In this document: in pieces, positions 12,101 to 21,597 of the stretch
Position numbering within the stretch: position 1 is the first letter of the stretch
How the letters are laid out: every line of letters begins with the position of its first letter
Origin: Forficula auricularia
Lineage: Eukaryota > Arthropoda > Insecta > Dermaptera > Forficulidae
Assembly: GCA_024734495.1 (NCBI GenBank)
Contig: JALMQS010000075.1
Span: 9,668,757 to 9,732,756 of the forward strand
DNA: 64,000 nt
Direction: 5' to 3'
Made by a program: the position numbers and the translations under genes
The notes under the pieces: model-generated
What the model was told of the DNA's origin: nothing
Database searches by the model: none
The model's input: only the letters and a program-made list of their open reading frames with translations

Positions 12101-15100
12101 TCTTGAGTTTGTCATGAATCTTGATCCAATAACCCCTCCAACTCAGCGTCTTCAAACTTTACTGGCCTCCCTTCGCGTTCTTTGTCGCTGGTGTCAAAAT
12201 CGCCACTTTTGAAACGCCGGAACCAGTACTCGCATGTTTTTATTGATGGAGCATGTTCCCCATATGCTTCACACAGCAATCGATGTCCATCAGCTTCACT
12301 TTTTTTCAAATCAAAATAAAAAAGCAGCGCTTCCCGTAAATTGAGTTTTGTTGGCACAAAAGTTCACATGGTTAGAGCACAAAGAAAGTATGTTGCTTAC
12401 ACTTCAGCGAAATGATAGATACTGATTTTTATAGTGAAATAATGACGCTTTAACATGAATATAGTTACCAGATGATCTGATGCGATTTAATGCTAGTTGT
12501 AAATCTCTCAAAACCTATTTTTACACCTAAATAAATAATTTAATAATTTTCCGACAATTTTCTGTGACATTCCAGAGTGTATCGCAAGTCTTCTGGATCT
12601 ATAAATCTAAGAGATTGATCCAAGTAAACGTTCAAGTTAATAAAATCTTATATAGAATGAGACAGAAATCAAGTTTCTAGGATGAGTGGTTTTCATTTTA
12701 TGAAGGAAAAACTGCGATTGTTTGCAAAAAATTGCAGTTTTTTCAAAACTTCAACCTCACTGCGGCACGGATTACCATTATCCAATTAAGATGAAACTTT
12801 GTTTGTACCAAATTTAATCTAGTTGGAAAATGTATAGAGTGGTCTTTGTCGAAAACATGCTCCTTCATGTTAAAAAATCGAACTACTAGACCAATTTCGC
12901 ATTTTTTTTTTAATCGACGCGAAATTTTGTCTTCTTTAATTTACTAGACAACGGTTATTTACAAAATATGGACCGTTTTCGAGTTATAAACGAAAAACTG
13001 AAAAAAGGAAACTTTAACCCCCCCCCCCCCACTCTCGGGGACTTTTTACACATTAACCCAAGTGGAAGCGTTTAAGGTAGTTGTTCCGACAAATGTTTTT
13101 TCTTAGGATATTTTTGAAATTCAGATAGATTTATTATTTAAATACATCGATTGGTGGCAAAACGAAATTTATGAACAATATTTTGCTAGTATTGTCGCGA
13201 AACAACTACCTTAAGACCATTTCCAAAACTCTGGGATTTTTTTCCACCGATTGGCCTTATTTTGTCTAATTCGATTGGGCTAAGCATCGTACCCAAAGTT
13301 ACACTTTTTCCTCCAATTTCAACATATTCATATAAATTTACTAGTGAGGCAGGCATGGGCATTTCTAATTTTTTTTTTTTTGATTTTAGGGAAAATGTCA
13401 AGATTCGTCTCACAGTTAATGATATGAAATCGATTCGTTCTTTCTTGGAGACGTGTGTAGAAAAAAAATTGACACCTATAATCTTGATGTTTGATGCGAT
13501 GAAAAGGTCCAAGGCTTTCATTTATGTTGAGACAGAACGGCAATATGGCCTGGAGTTTAGTTATAGGAAGTATTTTACAGCATCGTCGGAAACTGTGTCA
13601 ATCGAGAAGGACCCTGACCTAGAGAGGGTGGGCAACGAGGTCCCGGAGGTTCTTGTCAATTATCTTGAGGCCAAGAAGAAGATTTTAGGTAAACTATACT
13701 TACCAGGCAACCCATTGCACTGACATTTCTGCTTTGGCAATTATTACAGTGGAAAAAAGGAACAATTAAACACCGTGTTAAAACATGCGACTAATTGCAA
13801 TGTTTCGTCAATTTATTGTGGCTTCATCAGGCTCTATACAAAAAATAAATACCAATGAACCATTCACAATCATCAAAATCAACCCAGACATGATATAATA
13901 TAATTACCTTGATCAAATTTTTAAAACACTTGGTCATTCAATTCTTTTCTTGCTAATTTAAATACATATATATATACCGGGTGACTTTTTTATCTTGAGA
14001 CAGTCTTATAACTCAAAAACAGTGCATTATATGAAATAAGCTGACGTGTTCTGATGCGGCCATCCACTTGACTTTACCATACAACCTGGCCCCTCACTTA
14101 TATTTAATATTCAATAAAATTATTTATAGTCAGGTAGGGGAGACGGTTTTTCCATTTTTAGAATACTGTGGGACCACTGATTATGTATATAAAATTTGAT
14201 TGAAATTGGTAGAAGGGCCTAGATTTTCATTTTTTGGCCCTACATCCCTCCCCCTCCTCGTTTTGGGCGGTTAGTATTTGCATTTTTAGACTTCTGGGGT
14301 CCCACTGATTATGTATACAAAATTTGGTTGAGTTTGGTAAATGGTCTAGATTTTCATTTTTTGACCCCCCCCCTCCTCATTTTGGGCGGTTAGTTTTTGC
14401 ATTTTTAGACTTCTGGGGTCCCACTGATTATGTATACAAAATTTGGTTGAGTTTGCTCAAATGGTCTAGATTTTCAATTATTATCTCCAAAAATATAATT
14501 TTTTTGATGTTCACTTATTAAGGCTTTTTTGTAGAGCGAAATGCCATGGTTTCGCTCAATTTTTTTAATCAAAATAGTTTCAGGCGTTTTTGAGATATTT
14601 CGAAAAAAAGAAGGAAAAAAAATACTTTTTTCATGCACGATTACAATACTTAGCCATACCCAGTATGGTAAAGTAAAAAAGTTTCAAATAGAAGTTTATT
14701 TATATCAAGGGGGAAACTAAACTACGCTATTGCTTGCCGGTCTAGAATAAGCGTTCAAGGGTATTTTAAGGTCAAGTTCTGTTTTTTAAATGGAAACCTA
14801 TATATTTCTTTACATATTCATAATCTACAAAAACAAACTGAACAATTTTCATAAAAACTATTTTTGTATGCGACATCAAATAAACAAAATATTATATCAA
14901 TTATTAGATCTCAAAAAATCCTAATAATTATTTTTAACAATTATTCAACTTAATTATCAAATAATAATGATCAAATATTTAATTATTAAATAATTTTTCG
15001 ACAATGTTCTGAGACATTCCAGGGTGTATCGCAAGTCTTCTGGATGAGTTCCAATTTCCTTATTTTGGCCTGTTCCAGTTTCTTCGTAGCCTTTACATTT

Positions 15101-17612
15101 CCTGTTTTGTTTTTTTAAACAAATTTACAACACAATAAAATGAAGCTCGTGAGGGTGTATTCCTATCAGGATAACGCTCGGCATCCATTTCAATGGCAGC
15201 CTCATAACACTTCTTCCTCAATCACCATAATTAAGACAATTTCAATTCTGTCTTTAACAAAAATGCTCCATTTTTATTATGGTAATTTGGTAATACAATA
15301 TAACTATCTACTGGATTGACACGAGAAATAAACTTTTTTAAACCCAAGAATTTTAAATAGTTCTATAAAGTAGAAAATAACCTCTTAAATCTGAGTATAA
15401 CGAAGTTTTAATTTCCTTATAAACCCTTATTTTCATTGTTATGACTTTTCGATTTAATGATTATTTATTTAATCATTAATTATTTAATCATTATTATTTG
15501 ATAATTAAGTTAAATAATAGTTAAAAATAATTATTATTATTTTTTTGAGATATAATAATTGATTTAATATTTTGTTTATTTGATGTCGGATAAAAAATAG
15601 TTCTTATGAAAGTTGTTCAGTTTTTTTTTGTAGATTATGAATATGTAAGTAAATATATAGATTTCCATTTAAAAAACTAAACTTGACCTCGAAATACCCT
15701 TGAAAGCTTGTTCTAGATCTACAAACAATAACGTAGATTAGTTTCCCCCTCGACATAAACAAACTTTTATTTGAAACTTTTTTCATATAATGCACTTTTT
15801 TTGAGTTATAAGACTATCTCACGATAAAAAACTCACCCGGTATATTTGATTATTTTTACAAAGAATTGAATTTATTTATTATTATAATAATATAAGAACT
15901 TTATACTACAATAACTTTTTTTTTCAATTTTAGATAAAAAACAATCTCTCTCGGACCGTTTGAATTTTCTAACCAGCGACAAAATAGAAGAAGTCGTTGA
16001 AAATCTTTCTAATACAATTAAGATACAGAATGAGCACAATTATATGAAGACTAAACAACTAAGCCAAGGTGAGCGTGGGGCTGGATTTTTACCCTTTTCT
16101 TATCATAGGTTATCAGATATGGATTTTGTTTTTCTAATTATTTAAATCCTTAGAGAGAAATAATCTTCTTATCTTATAAATAAAAATTAAAAAATACAAA
16201 TACAAATCATTAAAAAACAATCAAGAACACGTTTTTAGACATATTAACTTTTAAACGTTGGTTTTAATTTTTTCTTAAAGCAATTTGAACCGCGAAAGTT
16301 AAATAATATAATCAATAATTTCTTATGTTAATTCTACATAATAGAAAATTATTTTATTATTTTTTGAAAATGAAAAATAAATTGAGCATCCAAAGGGATT
16401 CGAACCCGTGTCTCTCTCCTTTACGCGAAGAGCGGCTTACCAACTAGCCTACGGATGATCCCGCCAGATAAACTCTTTAGATTAGGATGCTCAATTTATT
16501 TATTTTTCTTTTCAAAAAATAATAAAATATTTTTCCAAAAAAAAATCTTCAAAAATATAAATCTATCAATATAAGTTGTAGACCCTTTAATCGATTTGTA
16601 CGAAACTTCGCATATGCACCCTATATAACTTCATGAATAATATTATGAAAATGACTCACTATGTGAAATTGATAGTGACCAAGAAACAGGGGGGGGGGGG
16701 GGGTAAAAATATTTTCAAAAAATCGAAGAAAGTGCTTTTTCTAATTAAAATAGTCTCATAATTAAAAAGAGATATTATTAATTGTTAATGGCCCATAATT
16801 AAGGGGGGGGAGTTCTTTCTTAAATAATTATAAATTATTTTTATTCAATATTAAATATAAGAGAGGGTCCATGTGTATAGTAAAGTCATGTGGATGGCCA
16901 CATCATTTTATTTAAAAATAATACGTCTGTTCAAAATAATTTAAAAAAATTCTCGAATCCAATCTTATAAATATACCTATATCTTGTTTTAGGAGAGAAG
17001 AGAAAAAATATAAAGGCCAAGGCATTTAGTGAAGGGATGCCGGCAAATGCGGTAACCGAAACAGAGGGCGTGGATGACTACGACGACGAGGACGATGACA
17101 ACGACGACGACGAGACATTGGAAGAGACAGCGGAGACAATGGACCCGAGGCCGGCAAAGAGGAAACAATTTTGGAGAAGCAAATTGAAATATTCCAATAA
17201 AATCAATTTGAAAGCGCATCCGAATCCGGAATCGGACAAAAATATTGTCTTGGATTCGTTTATTAAAAATCACCTGAACGAGTATTATTGCGATGATGAA
17301 GAAATCGAGAATGAAGAGAAGTATGTGGAGGCATTGATGGGCGGAGGACGACGGAATTCGTTCCTTCCCAAGTGTAAACAGCGAAGGACGAAGAGGAAAA
17401 AGCCGTTAATGAAAAGAAAGGAAATGGAGGGGCAAAAAAGAAAAAAGAAAAAGACAATTGAAAAAAATCCCCTGGAGTTGGAAATTGAGCAAGTGCCAAG
17501 CACCAGCCAGCCGCAACAGCAGCAGCAGCAGCTCAAGATGGAATATTCTCCTTCTTCCTGTTCCGATCATATGAGCTGGAACTCGTTTGATGAATTCGAA
17601 TTAACCGAATAA
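9173..17612 (+). CDS. SNAPC1: snRNA-activating protein complex subunit 1-like (SNAP43 family)
   Basis: Five exons, 9173-9330, 11089-11238, 13390-13688, 15934-16068 and 16993-17612, join in phase at GT-AG sites to 453 residues, complete from ATG to TAA. SNAPC1 is a nuclear subunit of SNAPc, which binds the proximal sequence element of snRNA genes and recruits Pol II or Pol III. Family signature in order: DCDKLLDKFCELE then FLEIWKEMKF (residues 20-48), VGAFYTLVGVYQKQP (about 88-102), KIRLTVNDMKSI (about 107-118), and a segment with FDAMKRSKAFIYVETERQYG (about 139-158). The C-terminal exon is a disordered, charged tail: an Asp/Glu run near 275-295, several Lys/Arg clusters near 370-405 and a short Gln run near 422. 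It is longer than the vertebrate protein (about 368 residues), the extra length being in this tail. The introns hold at least seven transposon insertions. The start is the only ATG upstream of the conserved block in exon 1. Confidence 0.9.
9595..9926. repeat. Fold-back element in SNAPC1 intron 1
   Basis: Arms of about 125 bp at 9595-9725 and 9800-9926 are inverted copies (TTAACGCCACCGCAGCTACA against TGTAGCTGCGGTGGCGTTAA). The two ORFs across the arms are mirror artefacts of the palindrome. Confidence 0.8.
10018..10700 (-). repeat. Possible retroposed fragment in SNAPC1 intron 1
   Basis: A run of T at 10021-10037 reads as a poly(A) tail on the minus strand and is followed by sequence of higher GC content to about 10400. 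No protein domain could be read. The TTTCACC..ACACC motif is at its right end (10627-10660). Confidence 0.3.
11736..12530 (-). mobile_element. Internally deleted mariner element
   Basis: Terminal inverted repeats TTAGGTCTACAAATAAGTTT and, from the right, TTAGGTGTAAAAATAGGTTT. About 795 bp against the usual 1.3 kb. It is inserted into the long-TIR element of 11364-12598, which continues on both sides. Confidence 0.85.
11833..12357 (-). pseudogene. mariner transposase remnant
   Basis: The N-terminal helix-turn-helix region (residues including CEYWFRRFKSGDFD) and the second DNA-binding helix block (AISNRLKTMGM) are present in two frames. The sequence then jumps to the C-terminal LAEQHFTSYEEVKNW block. 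The stretch holding all three catalytic aspartates is missing, so the element cannot move by itself. Confidence 0.85.
12950..13285. mobile_element. Half copy of the 850-1686 fold-back family
   Basis: The CTCGGGGACTTTTTACACAT, CATTAACCCAAGT and TTTCCACCGATTGGCC blocks match the right arm of 850-1686 in the same order. It ends about 100 bases before SNAPC1 exon 3 and is split by the TTAA insertion at 13076-13210. Confidence 0.75.
13076..13210. mobile_element. piggyBac-like MITE with TTAA target duplication
   Basis: 135 bp with ends GGTAGTTGTTCCGACAA and, from the right, GGTAGTTGTTTCGCGACAA. It is flanked by TTAA at 13072-13075 and 13211-13214. The empty site is seen at about 1628-1640 in the related element (GTTTAAGACCATTTCC), so the insertion is directly demonstrated. 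TTAA duplication is characteristic of the piggyBac superfamily. Confidence 0.8.
13795..13840 (-). ncRNA. Hammerhead-like motif, weak
   Basis: Minus strand CUGAUGA (13830-13824) and GAAAC (13806-13802) are separated by a 17-base segment with only a poor stem II (CAAU/AUUG). Core boxes are intact but pairing is doubtful. Confidence 0.4.
13975..15842 (+). mobile_element. Long-TIR element TACCGGGTGA family, copy 2 (both ends present)
   Basis: Starts TACCGGGTGAC and ends with TCACCCGGTA. The arms are about 350 bp, running inward through CTTGAGACAGTCTTATAACT. A central region has CGCAAGTCTTCTGGATGA and CGCTCGGCATCCATTTCAAT. Split by the insertion at 14037-14680. It lies in SNAPC1 intron 3. Confidence 0.85.
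14037..14680. mobile_element. Nested element with 110-130 bp tandem repeats (copy of 5463-5840)
   Basis: It interrupts the left arm of the long-TIR element, whose sequence resumes at AAGTTTCAAATAGAAG. It contains three to four units ending GGGTCCCACTGATTATGTAT. The ends match 5463-5840. Confidence 0.75.
16344..16533. mobile_element. Palindromic element with tRNA-like core, copy 1
   Basis: Arms 16344-16391 and 16485-16533 are inverted copies (AATAAATTGAGCATCC against GGATGCTCAATTTATT, extending through TTTTTTGAAAA). The 90-base centre contains a tRNA-like sequence on the minus strand. In SNAPC1 intron 4. Confidence 0.75.
16386..16462 (-). pseudogene. tRNA-like sequence in palindrome centre
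   Basis: Minus strand: a seven-position acceptor stem with one mismatch, D arm GGCU-AGUUGGUA-AGCC, anticodon arm CUCUU-CGCGUAA-AGGAG (anticodon CGU in position, but G at position 33 instead of U), and a T arm around GGGUUCGAAUCCC with one mismatch and an extra base. The B box GGTTCGAATCC is perfect. The defects argue against a working tRNA. Confidence 0.6.
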
Positions 17613-17618
17613 AATAAA
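17613..17618 (+). terminator. Polyadenylation signal of SNAPC1
   Basis: AATAAA lies directly after the stop codon. If used, the 3' UTR is very short. Confidence 0.5.
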
Positions 17619-18939
17619 ACATTTGTAAAAGAGTTTTTACGCAGTGGTTTACACAATAAGGCCCGTGAAAGCTTTTTCAATGATTAATTAAAGCTTTAAA
17701 TGAAATGTGATAAATTTGTATATATAGATATAAAGGGTGATTCAATGAGTATGGGGATCTTGCTTACTATACTAAATAGAGCAGCGTTTCCCAAAGTGTG
17801 GCTCGCGAAAAAAAATTGTAAAAACACAAAAAAACAATTTTTTTTACATATTATTTTTCTAGAAACACTATCAGTTTCATATAATAATAAAAAAATGATA
17901 TTTAAAAAAATTAGTTTCAAAATTGTACAAAAACGTTATCATAAAGAAAAAATCGCCTGTTTCAAACGGTTATTATGAAGATTATGAGTTGTTATTTTTG
18001 CCGATTATAGCCTTTATATAGCTCTATGATATGACCAAGTCAAGCCGTTTTTGAGAAAAAAGATTCTTGTCTGGTTTTCAGTTTTTTTTTTCGATTTATT
18101 CAAAAACCAAAGTAGATAAAGATCTGAAACTTCCAGGATTAACGTATCTTATTAGTACCAACATCCCCTCAAATGATGATCCAGATATCCTTCTGGGGCC
18201 GATTCACTATGCTTATCGTCCTATGGCCTTTAAAATTACTTTTTATTTTTCTTGTTTTCTATAAAAGAAGATTTATGATTTGAAACAATTTACAACTAAT
18301 ACAGAATTATATTAAGTGTAATTATCATTGTAAAAATGATATATGTAGGTATTTCATTGATATTTTGGTTCCTAATATCAAATAGAAATATATTTTTTTT
18401 CAAATAAATAAAAAAATTATTAAATTAATTTAATTTAGTTGTTTTTTTTTTAGTAAAATAAATGAATTCAAATTTAATTATATATATTATAGTTTCTTTT
18501 TAATAGGTATAGATTTATAAACTTCTATCTCGTATAAATATAAAAATTATAATTTGGTTAAAAAATTACAAATGAATAAAAGTTTGTCGAGTTTTATAAT
18601 TAATTAAATTGTCAAATTCTAATATTTAATATTTGTGGGATTTAAAACTCGATTTTTAATCAATTAAATTTTTTTTTTTTTTTTTTTATAAATTTTATTA
18701 AACCAATTATTTTACATTAATTAATGTATACCTTGTATTTTAGCTTCGATTTCGGAGATTGCTTCTCCACCATCGAGTGTCCTTATTCATATTTAGTCCG
18801 TGTTTTTAATAAGAGGAAAAATCTAATTAGATAAAAAAACCTCTTTTCCGATAATTATTTAATTCCATTATTCCCCAATCAAGTCGATTGGTTAATCTTC
18901 CTTTCCTCCATTTTCTCTCAATCAATTAAATTCCCCAAC
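17619..18939. other. Intergenic AT-rich sequence
   Basis: Long A and T runs and short spurious ORFs. The ORF at 18067-18264 has no recognisable motif. Nothing supportable is seen between the SNAPC1 tail and the Helitron-like piece at 18940. Confidence 0.6.
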
Positions 18940-19250
18940 TTTTAAAATATATAATAATATTTGTAATGATTTATTAGTGGAATTTAAAATTAAAAAACCA
19001 ATTAAAATTAAAAGGAAATTGAATAAGAATGTAAATAAACATTTTTATCGAGACAACCACCTGTGAATAATTATTTCAATTAACAAAAAACCCATCAAAA
19101 ACAACTTAGCCGAAGATGAGACCGTGACAGATCGAATGTCCAACATAAAACTCTCCTAACCAGTGAATTTCATCCAAATCGTTAGAGCCGTTTTCGAGAA
19201 TCCGATTGGATATATATATACAAGATTTGCTCGTTTAATATAATAAGATA
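18940..19250 (-). mobile_element. Helitron-like 5' segment
   Basis: Similar along its length to 6960-7310, ending in TATATATATACAAGATTTGC followed by TCGTTTAATAT. Fragment only. Confidence 0.5.
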
Positions 19251-19554
19251 AGATAAGATGTAATAATATGTAGGATGGTGGGTTAATCAAAGAGTGTATA
19301 TTATAACTGTTTATAAGACATTGTTCATTATCAAAATAATATCATACAAAACCCTTCTTAACATATGGTTAGTTTTATTGATAGGGTTTACATTAGTATC
19401 ACAGGAAACTCCAGAATTTAAAACTTAATATTGTCACAATACATATGAATTGAGCATTGCACGCCAAATCGGACGGAGTGAAAAATTTTAATTTTGATTT
19501 CACTTTAAATAATTTTTTGTATTTCTTTCTAAAAAGTAAAAAAAAATAATTGAA

Positions 19555-19735
19555 TTTGGACCATTTTTGAAAAAGTTATGAGCGAAAAACCGAAATTCGA
19601 TATCTTTTAAACGTATGATCAAAAAAATTTCAAAATTTACCACGAAGAGTTTTTTGATGGGTACTAAAAAATGAAAGAAATCAAAAATTAAAATTTTTAA
19701 AATCGTCCCATTTGGCGTGGAATGCCCCGTATAAG
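19555..19735. repeat. Second copy of the 160-345 repeat
   Basis: Shares GAGCGAAAAACCGAAATTCG and CATTTGGCGTGGAATG in order and spacing with the left end of the window. Confidence 0.75.
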
Positions 19736-20507
19736 TATATAGTAATCATGTAAGAAAATTAAAAATTAATTCTACGCGATTTTAGGGTAGCAAATTCATC
19801 AATAGCTTCATGAATATTTAAAGAATCAGCTTGTTCTCCTGAGAGCACAGTATAACCAGCCGGAACTCTCCCTTTTTGACAGTTCCAGATTTTTAGAGAC
19901 CTTTTTTTTACAAATTTCATATTTTAAGCTTGTTAAAAAAAATATATACCGGGTGAGTTTTTTATCTTGAGACAGTCTTATTACTCAAAAACGGTTCATT
20001 ATATAAAAAAAGTTTATTTATATCGAGGGGGAAACTAAACTACGGTATTGTTTGTCGACCTAGAACAAGCTTTCAATGGTATTTCATGGTCAACTTCTGT
20101 TTTTTAAATGAAAACCTATATTTCCTTCTTTAAATTGCCTAAATTTACAAAAAAATTCAAATTCAATAATAATTATTTTTAACAATTATTCAACTTAATT
20201 ATCAAATAATAATGATCAAATATTTAATAATAATTAATAATTTTCCGACTATGTTCTGTGACATTCCAGAGTGTATCGCAAGTCTTCTGGATGAATTCCA
20301 GTTCCAATTTCCTTATTTTTTTTTAATAGATTTACAACACTATAAAATGAAGCTTGTGAGGGTGTATTCCTATCAGGAAAACGCTCGGCATCCATTTCAA
20401 TGGCAGCCCCATAACATTTCTTCCACTTTCACCATAAATTAAGACCAGTTAATGAGAGTAAAGGGTGTGTAGTTTCACAGTGAATGAAATAAAACTCAAA
20501 GAGGTTT

Positions 20508-20556
20508 ATACAAACTCAATATATTTCGGATTATTAGTCCATCATCAGGAGTTTAC
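20508..20556 (-). ncRNA. Hammerhead ribozyme-like motif, left arm
   Basis: Minus strand CUGAUGA (20548-20542), stem II GGA/UCC with loop CUAAUAA, GAAA (20527-20524) then AUAU. Stem II GGA/UCC against GGG/CCC at 8375 is a compensatory change. Confidence 0.7.
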
Positions 20557-20579
20557 AGGTTAAAAACTGAGTTTTTAAC

Positions 20580-20625
20580 CTGTAAACTCTGATGATGGAC
20601 TAATAATCCGAAATATCTCGAGTTT
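20580..20625 (+). ncRNA. Hammerhead ribozyme-like motif, right arm
   Basis: CUGAUGA (20589-20595), stem II GGA/UCC, GAAA (20610-20613), then AUAUC. Inverted partner of 20508-20556. Confidence 0.7.
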
Positions 20626-20991
20626 GTATAAACCTTCTTTGAAGTTTTATTTCATTCACTGTGAAACTACACACCCTTTACTCTATTAACTAACATCATG
20701 TTTCACCTAAAACCTACACCACTTTCCATAAGTAAAAAATAAATTAAGACCATTTCAATTGTGTCTTCAAAAAAAATGCTCCATTTTTATTATGATAATT
20801 CAATATAACTATCTACTCCATTGACACGAGAAATAAACTTTTTTAAACTCAAGAATTTGAACCAATTCAATTAAGTAAATAATAATTTCTTAAATCTGTG
20901 TATAATGAAGTTTTAAGATCATTATAAACACTTATTTTCATTAAATTGAAAGTTTTTGCCGAGAGTAGCAGAATTTTTATATATTGAAGGA

Positions 20992-21071
20992 GACAATAAA
21001 AGAGTGTGTCTTTATAAATAAATAAAATTTATAATTCCAGCAGAAGACACACTCTTTTATTGTCTCCTTCA
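20992..21071. repeat. Hairpin with 28-bp arms
   Basis: GAAGGAGACAATAAAAGAGT and its inverted copy flank a loop of about 25 bases. A related TTCCAGCAGCAGAGACACTT sequence abuts the BEL LTR at 29980-30000. Confidence 0.75.
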
Positions 21072-21597
21072 ACTTATTTTCATTGTTGTGACTTTCCAAT
21101 TTAATAATTATTTATTTAATAATTAATTATTTAATCATTATTATTTGATAATTAAGTTAAATAATTGTTAAAAATAATTATTAATATTTTTTTGAGATCT
21201 AATTGATTCATGTCTTTTGTTTATTTGTTGTCGTATAAAAAATAGTTCTTATGAAAGTTGTTCAGTTTTTTTTTTTTTTGTAAAATATGGTGACGCAAAT
21301 AAAAATATAGGATTCCATTTAAAAAACACAACTTGACCCTAAAATACCCTTGAAAGCTTGTTCTAAGTCGACAAACAATAGCGTAGTTTAGTTTCCCCCT
21401 CAATATAAATAAACTTTTATTTGAAACTTTTTTTCTATATAATGCACTGTTTTTGAGTTATAAGACTGTCTCAAGATAAAAAACTCACCCGGTATATAAA
21501 TTCTCTGGCGATTTGGCCGCCTGGGTGTGGCGCACCCAATGAACACCCGCCAGGCACGGCCCTGCTCGAATGGGTATAATAAATCTTGACCACATTT

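Larger units (their letters stand above)
11364..12598 (+). mobile_element. Long-TIR element TACCGGGTGA family, copy 1 (truncated, hosts a mariner)
   Basis: Left terminal repeat from 11364. Family sequence resumes after the mariner at 12531 and stops at 12598 in CTTCTGGAT, where another repeat begins (compare 61435-61600). Other copies: 13975-15842, 19947-21494, 24709-25895 and 63467 onward. None encodes a transposase. Confidence 0.8.
20455..20690. mobile_element. Fold-back with two head-to-head hammerhead motifs
   Basis: Arms of about 110 bp, from AAGGGTGTGTAGTTTCACAG to the central GGTTAAAAACTGAGTTTTTAACC, are nearly perfect inverted copies. Each arm carries a hammerhead-like motif. This resembles inverted terminal repeats of a Penelope-like element with no interior left. 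Confidence 0.85.
19947..21494 (+). mobile_element. Long-TIR element TACCGGGTGA family, copy 3 (both ends present)
   Basis: Starts TACCGGGTGAG and ends CTCACCCGGTA. It contains the hammerhead fold-back 20455-20733 and the hairpin 20992-21071 as later insertions. Lies between SNAPC1 and HDHD3. Confidence 0.85.

Noticed and set aside
17263..17536. Minus-strand ORFs opposite SNAPC1 exon 5, one Cys-rich
   Set aside because: Antisense shadows of the Gln run and Lys-rich codons.
20212..20442. ORF in the long-TIR element with a recurring FCDIPECIASLLDEF start
   Set aside because: The reading frame is broken by stops in the other copies (for example near 15010), so it is not a conserved protein.
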